Source of the DNA: Andrena cerasifolii
Lineage: Eukaryota; Arthropoda; Insecta; Hymenoptera; Andrenidae
Assembly: GCF_050908995.1 (NCBI RefSeq)
Contig: NC_135122.1
Coordinates: 11,820,501-11,884,500 of the forward strand
DNA: 64,000 nucleotides
Direction of reading: 5' to 3'
The notes under the pieces were generated by a model, which was not told where the DNA came from, did not search any database, and saw nothing but the letters and a program-made list of their open reading frames with translations. The position numbers were made by a program, and so were the translations under genes. Positions 26,201 through 37,900 of this stretch are shown here, piece by piece (the first letter of the stretch is position 1; the number at the start of each line of letters is the position of its first letter).

Positions 26201-28892
26201 CGAGCTCGCAATAACCGGACTCTCGACAGCGGACGTTTATTGCTGCGATTTTAACGATTTTAACGGCAGAGAGCTTTCGGCGTGGCCATCGATTCGGCGG
26301 GAAGGGGTGGCTGGGCGGGGGATGCACGCCCCTGGACAGGGGGGCTCTTTATTAACGTGCTCGGAAAAACAGGAAATTAGCGACGCGCCGCGACCCGTCG
26401 TTTTCAGCCCACGCCGAGGACGATGACGCCCGGAATGCACCAGGGGATCACCCTCTGTCTCATCCACCCTCCCGATCCTTGCTCCGCCGTTCCTCTTCCA
26501 TGCAATTCTGCCTGGATTCTCTGCTCCGCAAAGTCGAGGGGAACCAGCGAGTCGCAGTTGGTGATTGTTGGAGGTGTCCAGTTAAAACAGGACCCACTGT
26601 TCCAAGAATTGGGGAATTTGAGTCTCAGCTACTAATTGACGCCTTCTATCAGCAAACGAGGTAGGGGAGACCGGGGCTAGATGTTACAGGGGCAGGTTGT
26701 TACAAGGCAGTTTAAATTTTTTTCGCTTGGACTATCACTTCGACGATGAAGCGACTGATGTGTTTCAACCATACACAGTTGTGTATGTTGTTTGTTCGTA
26801 GTCGGTTCACGCGTTGTCACTTTATTACAGTTTTTTGTGTTCTCGGTACTAATAGTAAGTTTGCTCTTTCTACTTATAGCTTTTTATACACAACGGTGTC
26901 AACCGGGACAAGTTGTTACACAAGACAATGGGCATGTTGTTACATACGAAATATGTCGTTACAGAGGGAAAGGGGCATGTTGTTACATTGCGTTTAGTAA
27001 ATAATTTATACGACACGAGCAACTGTTAAAAGAAAAAACGAAAAGTAAGAAATCAAAAACTAAAAAGATTGTATTAAAAAGTTTTAAAAAGGAAACTGAT
27101 GACATAAAAATAAAAAAAACATACAGTAAAGAAAAGGCAGATGAGAAATAAAACCACCACAAATAATAGGCACGAGTCCCCGTATGAAACGGACGATGAT
27201 AATTAGTGCAACTGATTTCAGTAGTATTTTATTATTTTTAAAATAGATTTGTTATCGTATATTAATTGTCATAGATTCTTACCATTAATAAATTTACTTT
27301 TGTCCAAGAAAATATAATTATACTACTCACAATAAGCCTCGTTTCGTAAAATTTAATCCTGTAACAACTGGCCCCGTATTGTGTAACAACTAGCCCCTAC
27401 TCGGGGCACGTTGATACAACATGTCTCGACCTTCAAAATGGCTTGTTCCAAAGTCATGGTTTTCGTTTAATTACACGCGATAGCGGTCATCGGTAGAGGA
27501 AAGAACGTACTTTAAGTGAGAGTCATTGATAGTATTGAATATGGAATGCAAAAAAAAGAAAAAATAAAAAACTGAAAATTGCAACAACTAGCCCCGGTCT
27601 CCCCTATGCGATAATTCGGTACCCCTTGCCTCCGCTTTCTATTGGGAGATGGTTGTTAAAGAAACGCGAGAATATGCAGGAGAATGATGGAACTGCTGCC
27701 AGTTGTTCGTAGCGATTAGGGCCGCCTCCAAGCCATCGCTAATCCTGTCCGCCCTCGTCCTCGAGCCCCACCATCGGGCAGCTTGCTCAAATGCTTAATC
27801 ATAAATCGATAAACGTGACGCATCTCGCTGGAGATACGTCCTCGCCGCGTTCACCGCCGCCTTATCTCACCGAAACCGCTCTTCCCTGTCGGATTTTCGG
27901 GCAGAAAATATCCTCGTCCACCGAATTCTCGGGATTCCCGTCCCTCTACGGTGCACAGTAGCACGGGCATTCGTCATCGATGCTTCTTCCTCCCACGTTT
28001 CCCCGCAGAAAAAAGCTACCCGTCTTCCTTGGAAACGTCTTAAGAGCGAGTTTCAATCAAACGATTTAAGAGCCCTCGAAGCCACTCTCTTATGCGTTTC
28101 GTCGGGAAAAAACAGCCTAAACAAGGGAATATCCCGTTTCGTTTGCGGTGAAGCCATTGCACGATTACCCCTCGGTTTCGTTAATTCCATTGGAAACGAG
28201 CGTCGAACGTTTGCGCTCTCCCCCCCTCCGACAGAAGAAACGAAGAACTGTTCGATAATATCGGCCCGACAGATTAATTCCTCTTTGTTACGCGAATTCA
28301 CGCATCCACCGTTGCGTATATCGATCCGCGAGGAGCGCGCCAGCCTCGCGGAAATCACCTTGATCGCGAGTCCTCGAAGGTGATCTCGGTGCTGTACTGT
28401 GCAGCTGTGCGCGCGTATTTTGGATCGCCCCTTGGAACGTTACGAGATCCGTGCAGGGACGAGACGCGCTCCTGCGTCCCTTCTTTTATCGGGAATCGTT
28501 ACGAGTCACCGACGAATCGAGCAGCAGCCCCGAAAATGGCGGACCAGCGGCTTAATACTCCCTTGGCCTCTCTTTCTCTCTCCCTCTCTCTCTGCATGCG
28601 GCTGGTCGGTCGGTTACTCGAATAATGGATTGCCATTAAAGCATCCGGATTAAAGAGGAGAGCACGAGATGGTTCGTTCGCCGTCGCTGTCTCATTAAAG
28701 GAAGATATTTGTGCCTGCGTTAAAAGTGAATCGGGAAAACGGTGTCTACGTATTTCACATCCTGGGGCGGCTTGGAAATAAATGATCGTATCACCGTATA
28801 ATCATCGATATTATTTAACGGCTGTGGCCTATCCTCGGCGTATCGCCGTTAATACCAGCTTCCTCCGCTATTTACGTTACGTCACGAAAGAG

Positions 28893-28928
<36 letters not shown>

Positions 28929-31900
28929 GGGGAGAGAGAGGAAAGGTCGTGAAAAAGCAATTGGACGAAGAAGCGGATAAAGATGGCAGGATAATCGTAC
29001 CAGGAGGAGTCGTAAAAAAATAGGAGGGAAACGACGGGGCCAAGGACACGTGGAGGCACGCGAAAGGCAAAATCTGTACCAATGAAATTTCCATCTCGCG
29101 CCGCGCGCAATGCTTCATGTTGCGCCTCGTAACGCGCGCGTACGTGTGCGCCGAGCACCACGTGTGCACCCACATATATATGCACCTAGAGCATTATGCA
29201 GCTGCTCAGCCGGTGAAGTAGTCGTATAAGCCAGCCGGGGGTTCAACGACCGGTATAAATTAAAGCGGCGCTTGGATTTCAATGCCACGGCCTTGCTCAA
29301 GGCCGCGGTACTCGTAGAAAATCAACGGTACACTCGCGGCCCGCGAGTTTGTAACAATAAATTGTACAAACACGCCGGCCGCGCAACGACGCTCGCCAAA
29401 CGTTCACCGACGAAATCCTTCGCGATGACGAGCTCGCCAGGCAGGGAGGGGATGATTTTCGAACGGAGCTTTCGGAGCGGATCCTCGTCTTGAATTCGAG
29501 CATGATAGCTGCGCGATGCACGAACGCGGTCGCCTCGTGCTGGATTAAAGCGGACACGATTGATCTAGAGACGCGGGTAGCGTCTCGACGCCAAGTACAT
29601 GAAAGACACCCTGTATATGTCGACCGTGTCGCTACCGCTTATCGTTTACTCGTCGCAGAGCTATTCCAACGTAACCTGACACTTGTTTCATTAATATCTC
29701 ATCAATTTATATTCTAATTATCATTATCTTCTATTCTTTTGTGATTTATTTGATCTCACGTACTTGGCGTAATTTTTTTACTTTTTTCAAGTTTTTTTAT
29801 GGGGATTTCAATTACATTTCGAGCCTCGCACCGCCGGAACACTGTTCTCGCAATTGTTTTCGCTGTGTCCCCGCGGCTACTTTAAACGGGTATTATTCGC
29901 TTTGTCGATCGACGAGGGGTCGGCGAGGAACAGTCGCGTCTCGCGCTTTTGGAATTATTTCTACCGAATCAGCCCGGTGTTTGAATTTAACCGCGAAGCG
30001 CGCTCCACCCTGTACGTTACTCGTCGTAATCGCTGTAACTCGCGACGCGCCGTTCGAGCATGAATTACGCAACGAGGTTGGGGTTAATCGCGGCGATGGC
30101 AGGGGGAGAGGTTAATGAAAATTGTCGGCCGTCTATGAAAATTAGAAAGTACCCCCGCGACGCCCATTCGCATTTTTGCGCGCTCCTGGCATTACCGTAA
30201 CGAGTTCCTAGCTTCTTTAGCCATTTACCGCAGCGCTTCCTGTTCCATTGCGCGTGCACGCGCTACTTTATCGTCGTTATTATTGTCGATAAGATTTAAT
30301 TCGTTAATTACGGTCTGCTCGATAGGAGAACTCGTGCTGTAATCCTGATTAACAGGGAACAGCCGGAGACGAATTGCTTACCGAACATAATCGAGAGATG
30401 TTAACGAAGCATGTAATTGTTTATCGTGGGAAGGCTGTGTCGTATTAGGATTCCCTCGAGTTTCATTTCGCCGAGGAATTCTCGCTCCTCGGACCAGAGG
30501 ATAGCTTCTCAACATCCTTGTACTCCACTTTCCATCGTTGAATCGCGGGCGAATTGGTAGTAGCAATGTATCGACGATGATTTATATTTTCGCATCGACT
30601 CTGTGTAATTTAGCTGGAACAACACGATGGTCGTCGGGCTTCTCCGGCACGTCCAACTTTCCTCGTTCAGCTTTCGGTAGTTTTGCGCCCGCCGAACTCG
30701 ATTACGCGAACGAGTGCGAAATATTTTTCCCTGACGAGGGAACTCTGCTCCCGGCCAGCTAATTACACGTTCGTTTCGCGAATTTACAAATATTTTTCGA
30801 CGACATCGCGCCCCCGTCCGTCCGGCTGTCTGTTATCGAGCCTGACCGAATTATCGTTATTACAGCGGTTATATTTAATTCTGCCAGGTAAATCAATTGC
30901 GCGCATCGTTCCCGGATAATTGGGTAATTAACTGGAATTGCAGCCGGGGACGCGCTGGCAGCCGAGTAGTCCGGGACGAGCGAGCGCTCGCTGGACAATG
31001 CCAGCCCGAAACGGAAGAAAGACAGTCCTGGATTCCCGATGTAATATTTAACGAACCGCCCCGCCCCCCCGCTCAATTAATTTATCGATCATTTCGATAA
31101 CAGACGACACGGGAGAAGAAACATTTTCCTGTCGCAGTTTGAACAACCAACGACGAGAGTACCTATCGAGCCTGGCTCTCGCGCTGTTCAAATTTGACCG
31201 AGGTATCGGTTTTCCCTGTTGCGCGAGCGGGCCCGCGCGGCCCTGGGCATAATTATTTGAACGACAGCGAGCTCTAACTTCGCTGCCGCGACGGGCATCG
31301 CGTAATTATTCCCGGAGCAGGCAACTTCTTCCGCGGGAGCCGACGAATACATTTCTCGCCGCTCTCGATACTCGAAACGACGGAGATGGGGAGCTCGAAT
31401 CTTTCCGGCTACCGGGGAACGGATTATTTTTTCGAACGTGACCGAGCGCGCGGGTGTGTTTCGTGCTGGACCGGCTAATTGGAACCCCCGTTGGTTTTCA
31501 TTTTCATTGCAGCGTATTGGCCTCGGGGTGACAGTGCAGCCTCGTCGCTTTTCGGTGGATATGGGCTGGGGGCCCATCATTTGCCATCGGCTTACGCCAT
31601 CCTGGGCCGAGGTGGTTCCGCTCCCGGTTTCGGGGGCCACACACAGGCCTCCGCACCGCCGCCCCCACCGCCACCGCCACCACCACCACCCCCGTACTCC
31701 CACAGCAGTCTTGGCACCCTGAGCGTGGCCGCCAGTCAAGCTGTGAGTTTAGGTAACGTCTCCCTTTCTGTCACCTTATCCTCCGCTCTGTAAACATCGA
31801 CGCCGGATACTTCGCTGACCGTTTCATTAATATCGTTTGCCCGCGGGCACAGCCGGGGCCAGATCCTCACTTCTCGTACACTACCGTGTGCCGTTGGTGT

Positions 31901-34900
31901 TCCTTTAATACCCATGTAACACGAGCTCTTATCGGTCGAAGACTATCGGCGTTACAGAATGCATCGCACGGCCGCGCTCTCCGATGGTTTCAGGTATCAA
32001 TCCCGCTAGCGCAGCATGGTGGACGATGGCCTCGCACCTGGCGGCCCAGGACTACCTCGCGAGGCTACAAGGAGCGGCAGGGCTACCCGGATTTCCGTCT
32101 GTCGCCGAGAGCCTCTTGCCACCCTATTCTGCCTCGCTACTTAACCCCCCGTCCCTCTCGTCGCACAAGTCCAGTAAGTGTAAGTATCGAGACAATTCTT
32201 CTGCGCTCCCACCCTCCCCGTCAGTGTTCAGAGAACCCCTGACTAGGAACACTATTCAATTGATGGAATCCCGCAGATTTTTTTTATAGATGGAAAGTAT
32301 ATGTCATAAAGGTCAGAAAAATGTAAATTAAAGATGCTCCCAACAGCTGGTCTGACCTTGAAAAATCAACGAAGGTGGAACAGGGGAAAGAAGAAAAATG
32401 AGGGAAAGAGAATGACAAATCTGTGTGGTCAAATTTAAATATCTCTTTACATGAAAATACATTATAGTAAATGATTGATAATTCATTAATGATAGATAAT
32501 AATTAGAAAAAATTAAGGACAATAAATGATAATACTAATGATGTCAGTGACATGCTTCAATCACTTTTTTGAACCTTCTTGTCGACAAGATTATCATAAA
32601 TGTAATATTACCCACTGTTGTGATTTCATTAGTATTATCATTTATTATCATTCATTTTTTTCTAATTACTATCTATCATTAATCTATTATCATTCATTTA
32701 CTATAATGTATATTCATGTAATAGAGATAATTAAATTTGAACACACGGATTTGTCACTCTCTTTCCCTCATTTCTCTTCTTTCCCCGGTTCCACCTTTGT
32801 CGATTTTTCGAAGTCAGGCCAGCTTTTGGGAGCATCTTTAGTTTACAATTTTTGTGACGTATCCTTTCGATTTATATAAAAAAATCTGCGCCATTCCATC
32901 ATCAATTGGAATAGTGTTCCTTGTAAGGGGATCATAGGAGCGAGAGATGTCTGTAGCGAAGTTGAGGCGCCGAAAAGTGCCTCTTACTTACCGGACACCT
33001 CGATTGAAAGTGTAAATGAAAGATTGCCCGTTTCTTCCATGGAAAACCAAAGCTAAGTCAAGCAAGAGTCACAAGACGCCGGCGAACAGCAGCAGCTCGA
33101 CCACGCCGAGCATGACCAGCAGCAGCATGCCGCCGGTCTCTACTCAAGCGCCGATCACGTCCTCCCATCACAACACCTCGGCCAGCAGCACGCCGAATTC
33201 GCAAACGAACGTCGTCAGGTACGAGTGTGCTTTGCTCGTTAAATCGATTTTTTTCTCTTCTCCTCCCCCCCAACGCCCCATGTCGCCCATTATTTTCAAC
33301 AGACGCCCCGCACTCACGGTTTTCCCATTTAATTGTTTTTCCACGCTTGCCGGGTTACGCCTGCAGTACAGCGAAAGAGGGCAGGTGAGAGATCGTTAAG
33401 AATGAGAAAAAACACAGAAACTGGGTGCGAAGGAGATTCCGGGCGCGATCGATTTTCGTTCCGCATTCAAACGGAGACCGCTCGCGTAATTTCTGTTCCC
33501 GTAGTTTTCTCCCCGCGTTTTTCCCCGCTCATTTAACTTTTCGTACGGCGCTCATAAACGCGCAATCCCGTTGTTACGATTGTTTGATGGCTCTTAACAT
33601 CGCGCCGCTTTCAACAAATTATTTCTCAACTGGATGCCCGCCGAGCGGACCTAAATATTCAGTTTGGAGGATCGGAAACAGTCGCGGAAAAAAAGGTGAC
33701 GGCCGCCTCTGGTGCCTAAATATTTCCGCGAGTCGACTCTCCGCGGCCGCGTGACCGGGGGCAATTTATCGCCTCGGGTTTCTGTTTGATTCCGGCTCCC
33801 CACTGGGACGCTTTCGCGGAAGAAGTTCGCGATGAAATTCGCGGAGTTGTTCGCGCTTTGACCGCGGCGGACTTGGGAGCATGATCGCGGGTTTAGGATT
33901 CGTGACGAAGCACCAGGAGAAAGTGAGACGAACCGAGGTTCCTTTTGATTTAGCGATCCTAGCAGTATATTGGGGGGTGTACGGCTGCCGCCCGACACGG
34001 AGATCATCAAGTACACGTCGAGCATAGTCGGTCCAAAGGTCCCCGGGACGACGAACCGCGGCAGGAAGAAGACTATATCCTTGGACACGCCGAGCGTGAG
34101 TGTGCACCCACCACCTGTGCCAGCTCTTTCCGCTCATCAGCCGAACACGACGACGGCGTCACTGATGATGGAGCCGAGGAAGTACAATCGTACAGGGGTA
34201 ATTGCGCTGTCCCATTAGCACATACGTAGTACAGTCACCTCTGAGAGTTCTACCAGATAGTTTGCCGAGTGACAGGATTCACTGCGGACGAGTTCTCGCG
34301 TAACGCTGTCGATTGATCCTCTTTCAGGCCGAGTCGAACGACTACAGGGAGACGGTGGATCGCGTGGAGGTGATCAAATTGCCGGCGCACTCGACCAACG
34401 GCTCGGTCCTGTCTGCGCCTACGTCCTACACGACGGCCAGCAACGCGAACAGCTCCAACGACTCGGACGCGCCTCTGAATCTATCCCTGAAGCCGGCGAC
34501 GACGAGCAGTAGCTCGCCGATCTCTGGTAGCCAGCCGCTCAGCCAGCTCAGTAATTTAAGTCAATCGCTGCTCGCCTCCGATCGAACATGTGAGTTGAGT
34601 ACGCGTTCCGCCCGTGACGCAATGGTTAATTCCACCACGGTTATCGCGGGGAAATATCCCGATACCTTGTTTACTCGTCGCGCGCCCGGTTAAGGGAGCC
34701 TAGGTCGTCCCTGTGCTTTAAATTAGAATTCAATTAACTACCATTGGACGCGCAATGAATCGAGCGCCTCGCAATAGCAATCGAGAGAGTTAGCTAAGAG
34801 GAGTTGTCGCGAAGAAAGGCCGCTGCGACTGTCCACGCCCATTTCAAATGGAACCGTTGAATTTGCCAATCGTAGCGAGACGAAAGCCCGGTCCAAAGCC

Positions 34901-37900
34901 CCGAAGGGTGCCGCAGAACTCTGTGCCGGTGCCAGCGTCGCCTAGTCCGTCGTTAGCGCAATTGTTCGCCGCGGCGGACTCGCCGCAGAGGCCGAGCAGC
35001 GGCAGCGAAGAGAGCGAGAGCGCCAGCACCACTCACCACAAGGATGGCCGGCCGAGGAACCTCGGCCGTGGCGTGTCCAAGCCGAAGAAGAACACAGTGG
35101 CCTCGCTGCTGGCGCAGAGCAGAGCCTTGGGGATCAAGCCCATGCCGACCCTGGATCCCAGCGTGCCGTTGTCGCATCAGGTCTCGTTGCTCAGGTCCAA
35201 CATCCTGGCTGCCCAGCTGCACGCCACCGCGACAGGCCAGAGCGACGATAAGAATCAGGTAAAACCTCGAAACATTCCGCGCCTGTACACGTCCCCTCTC
35301 CTCGCTCCCTATTCGTTCGTTATTCTTTCTCGTTCGCGAGTCGCCGAGTCTGTGGGATCTGATTTTTCACGCCGTACCGAGCACAGTCGTTCGGCACTGT
35401 CCCCCCGACGGAGGAGGCGGCTAACGGCGCTGGAGGATGCCGAGACCACCCCGCTTTGCTTTCTTTTTCACTTATGATTTCGCACTAAAACCATGCTCCC
35501 TATATAGCGGTCTTTGCAGGAGAAGATGAAGAACAAGCTGCTGGAGGTGTCCGGCGAGGAGAGCAACATGGACGTGACCAGCGAGAGCGGCAGCAACACG
35601 GACGTCGTGACGGACACCGACGACGACAACGCGGACGGCGTGTCCAGCGCGAAGAGGAGAAAGGTGAAGCCCAGCGAGAGGGACCTTCAGGTGCCGCTCG
35701 AACGCGGCTGGAAACGGGAGACCGTAATCAAGGGACTGGGCAAGTCCGGGGTGATAAAGGGTGACGTGTCTTACTATAGTCCTTGCGGGAAGACGTTCAG
35801 GAGCAGTCCGGACCTGGCGAAGGTGAGTCCGCGTGAATACGCAACCGAAGGGAATCGGAGGGATTCGAGATTTAACGAGCGCGACCCGCGCGGCGTGTCG
35901 CAGTTCTTGGAGCAGCAGAATCCGCCGGAGTTGACGACAGCGAACTTCTCGTTCTCGTCCCGGCCACTGGTGGGCGAGTTCCTGCAACCGACGATGGGCC
36001 TAGCCGAGGCGGAGTTCGTCAGGCTGGGCGCCCAGGAGGTGGCCAGAAGGTTGGAGGAGCTGAGAGCCGCGGGTGGCTTCAGGGACGTCAGGACGAACAA
36101 TCAGTACGAGAGGGAAAAGCTCGCGTACGCGAAGAAACTGGCGAAGGAGGAGGCGCAACGGCACAAGGAGCAGGCTAGGTGAGTTCCATGTCCTGGCTAC
36201 GTATAAAAACTGCATTGCGATTAGGGCTGGGACTGTTTGTCGAATTTTTCGGTATTCGAATATTCGAATACTTCAGTTGCTCAATTATTTGGCGAATATA
36301 ATTCGAATACTATTCGAATGTGTAAGTATTCGAATACTGATGTATTCGAATAGTATGGTGTGAATTATAAATCAAGTTCTTTAGGTTCATTTGTCAGGGT
36401 GAAATCTTGTAAGCTAATTTTGACCCACTTCACACCATACTATTCGAATACATCAGTATTTGAATACATCAGTATTCGAATACATCAGTATTTGAATACA
36501 TCAGTATTCGAATAATAACATTCAAATACTCAAATATTCGAAGTTTATTCGCATAATAACATTCGAATACTCAAATATTCGAAGTTTATTCGAATAATAA
36601 CATTCGAATACTCAAATATTCGAAGTTTATTCGTAGCATTCGAATACTTGTAAAATATTCGAATATTAAATCATTCGAATAGCCCCAGCCCTAATTGGGA
36701 TGCGGCAGAGCTTATAGCCTCGGCACTTCCTCGTAATGGTAGAACGTTTGATAGAATCGAAGGTGGTCTTTAGACATTCGTAGATGTTCGTAGACGAGTC
36801 TAGATGACCCGTGCCCCTCCCCCCCCTAAAGCGTAGGAACGATTAATCTGATTGACGTTGCAGGCTAATCAAGGAACAGGAGAAATCGGAGCGGCAGGAG
36901 GCAGTGAGGCGCGAGCGGGAGATCCGGAATCAGCAGCTGCTCGAGGTAAGTTGACGCTCTTACCACCGTGCCTCTTCCTTTTCCACGTTTTGTCTCGATT
37001 CTCGTTGTTTCATTCACAAGGAATCTGTTCTCTTACTCTATTTGGGATACCTTTACTACGTTTTTTGTATTTTTGTCCACCTGTCGTGCGTGTCGCATGC
37101 TCTCTGTGTGTGTCGTATTTATATTATACATATACATATATATATTATTTATATCTATATACGTATATATATTATAGTATATACATAAATCTATTTGTAC
37201 ATTATTATATATATATTCCCTCCAGTGGATTATTTTTGTAACCAGATACTTTTGTATACTCGCATATATATATATATGAATCCTGGAACTCCCCCCCCCC
37301 CGCCAACCCAGCCCCCCCCCCATTTACGATCCGACCAAAAACCAAAAACGTCCCAGGACTCACGAAAACCACCCCTATAGAGATTCGCTAGCAATAGTGA
37401 CAGGAGAGCCCAGCATGTCCTCCTACAGCCTCGTTTTCCGACTCTGACAACCCCCCCCCCCCCCGGACCAACGATCCAACCCCCCTGTAACTTTTGATTT
37501 CTCGTCTCTCCACGTTTGTTCTGTTTCGTTGTCCCCTCAGTGAGTCGAACGTACCTACGTCTTGATCGTTTTACGGAAGATCGTTTTGTGGCTGCATATC
37601 TCGCTTCCCGGGTCCTCCACTCGCCGAGAATCGACAGGATCGAGCGAGGACCCGTCGACTTTTCGGTCCCTTCAACCGACCGGTTGAACCCGTGCGGCTT
37701 TCATTAGACAGCGAAAGGCAGAACGTTGCTGAGAAAATCGAGGCAACGGTGACGTCGAGGCGCGGGCTTTCTTCTGCTTGTACCGAACGAAGAGTCAAGC
37801 GCGTTGTCCCGCGGGACTGAGCGTGGAAGAGGGACGATGGGATGCGTCCCCGTGGCCTCGACATTCTCAGTTGAGTACATAGTATAGTGTTCCACTAACG

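Larger units (their letters stand above)
14258..31512 (+). other. tou intron 1 (about 17.3 kb)
   Basis: It is bounded by GTAAGC at 14258 and AG at 31512 with matching phase 1. It contains the TIR elements at 14565-15231, 19231-20130, 22119-22789, 24258-24530 and 26664-27604, CT and GA microsatellites, and a CpG- and pyrimidine-rich block at about 16900-18600. Long low-complexity open frames in that block show no domain. I see no nested gene. Confidence 0.75.
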
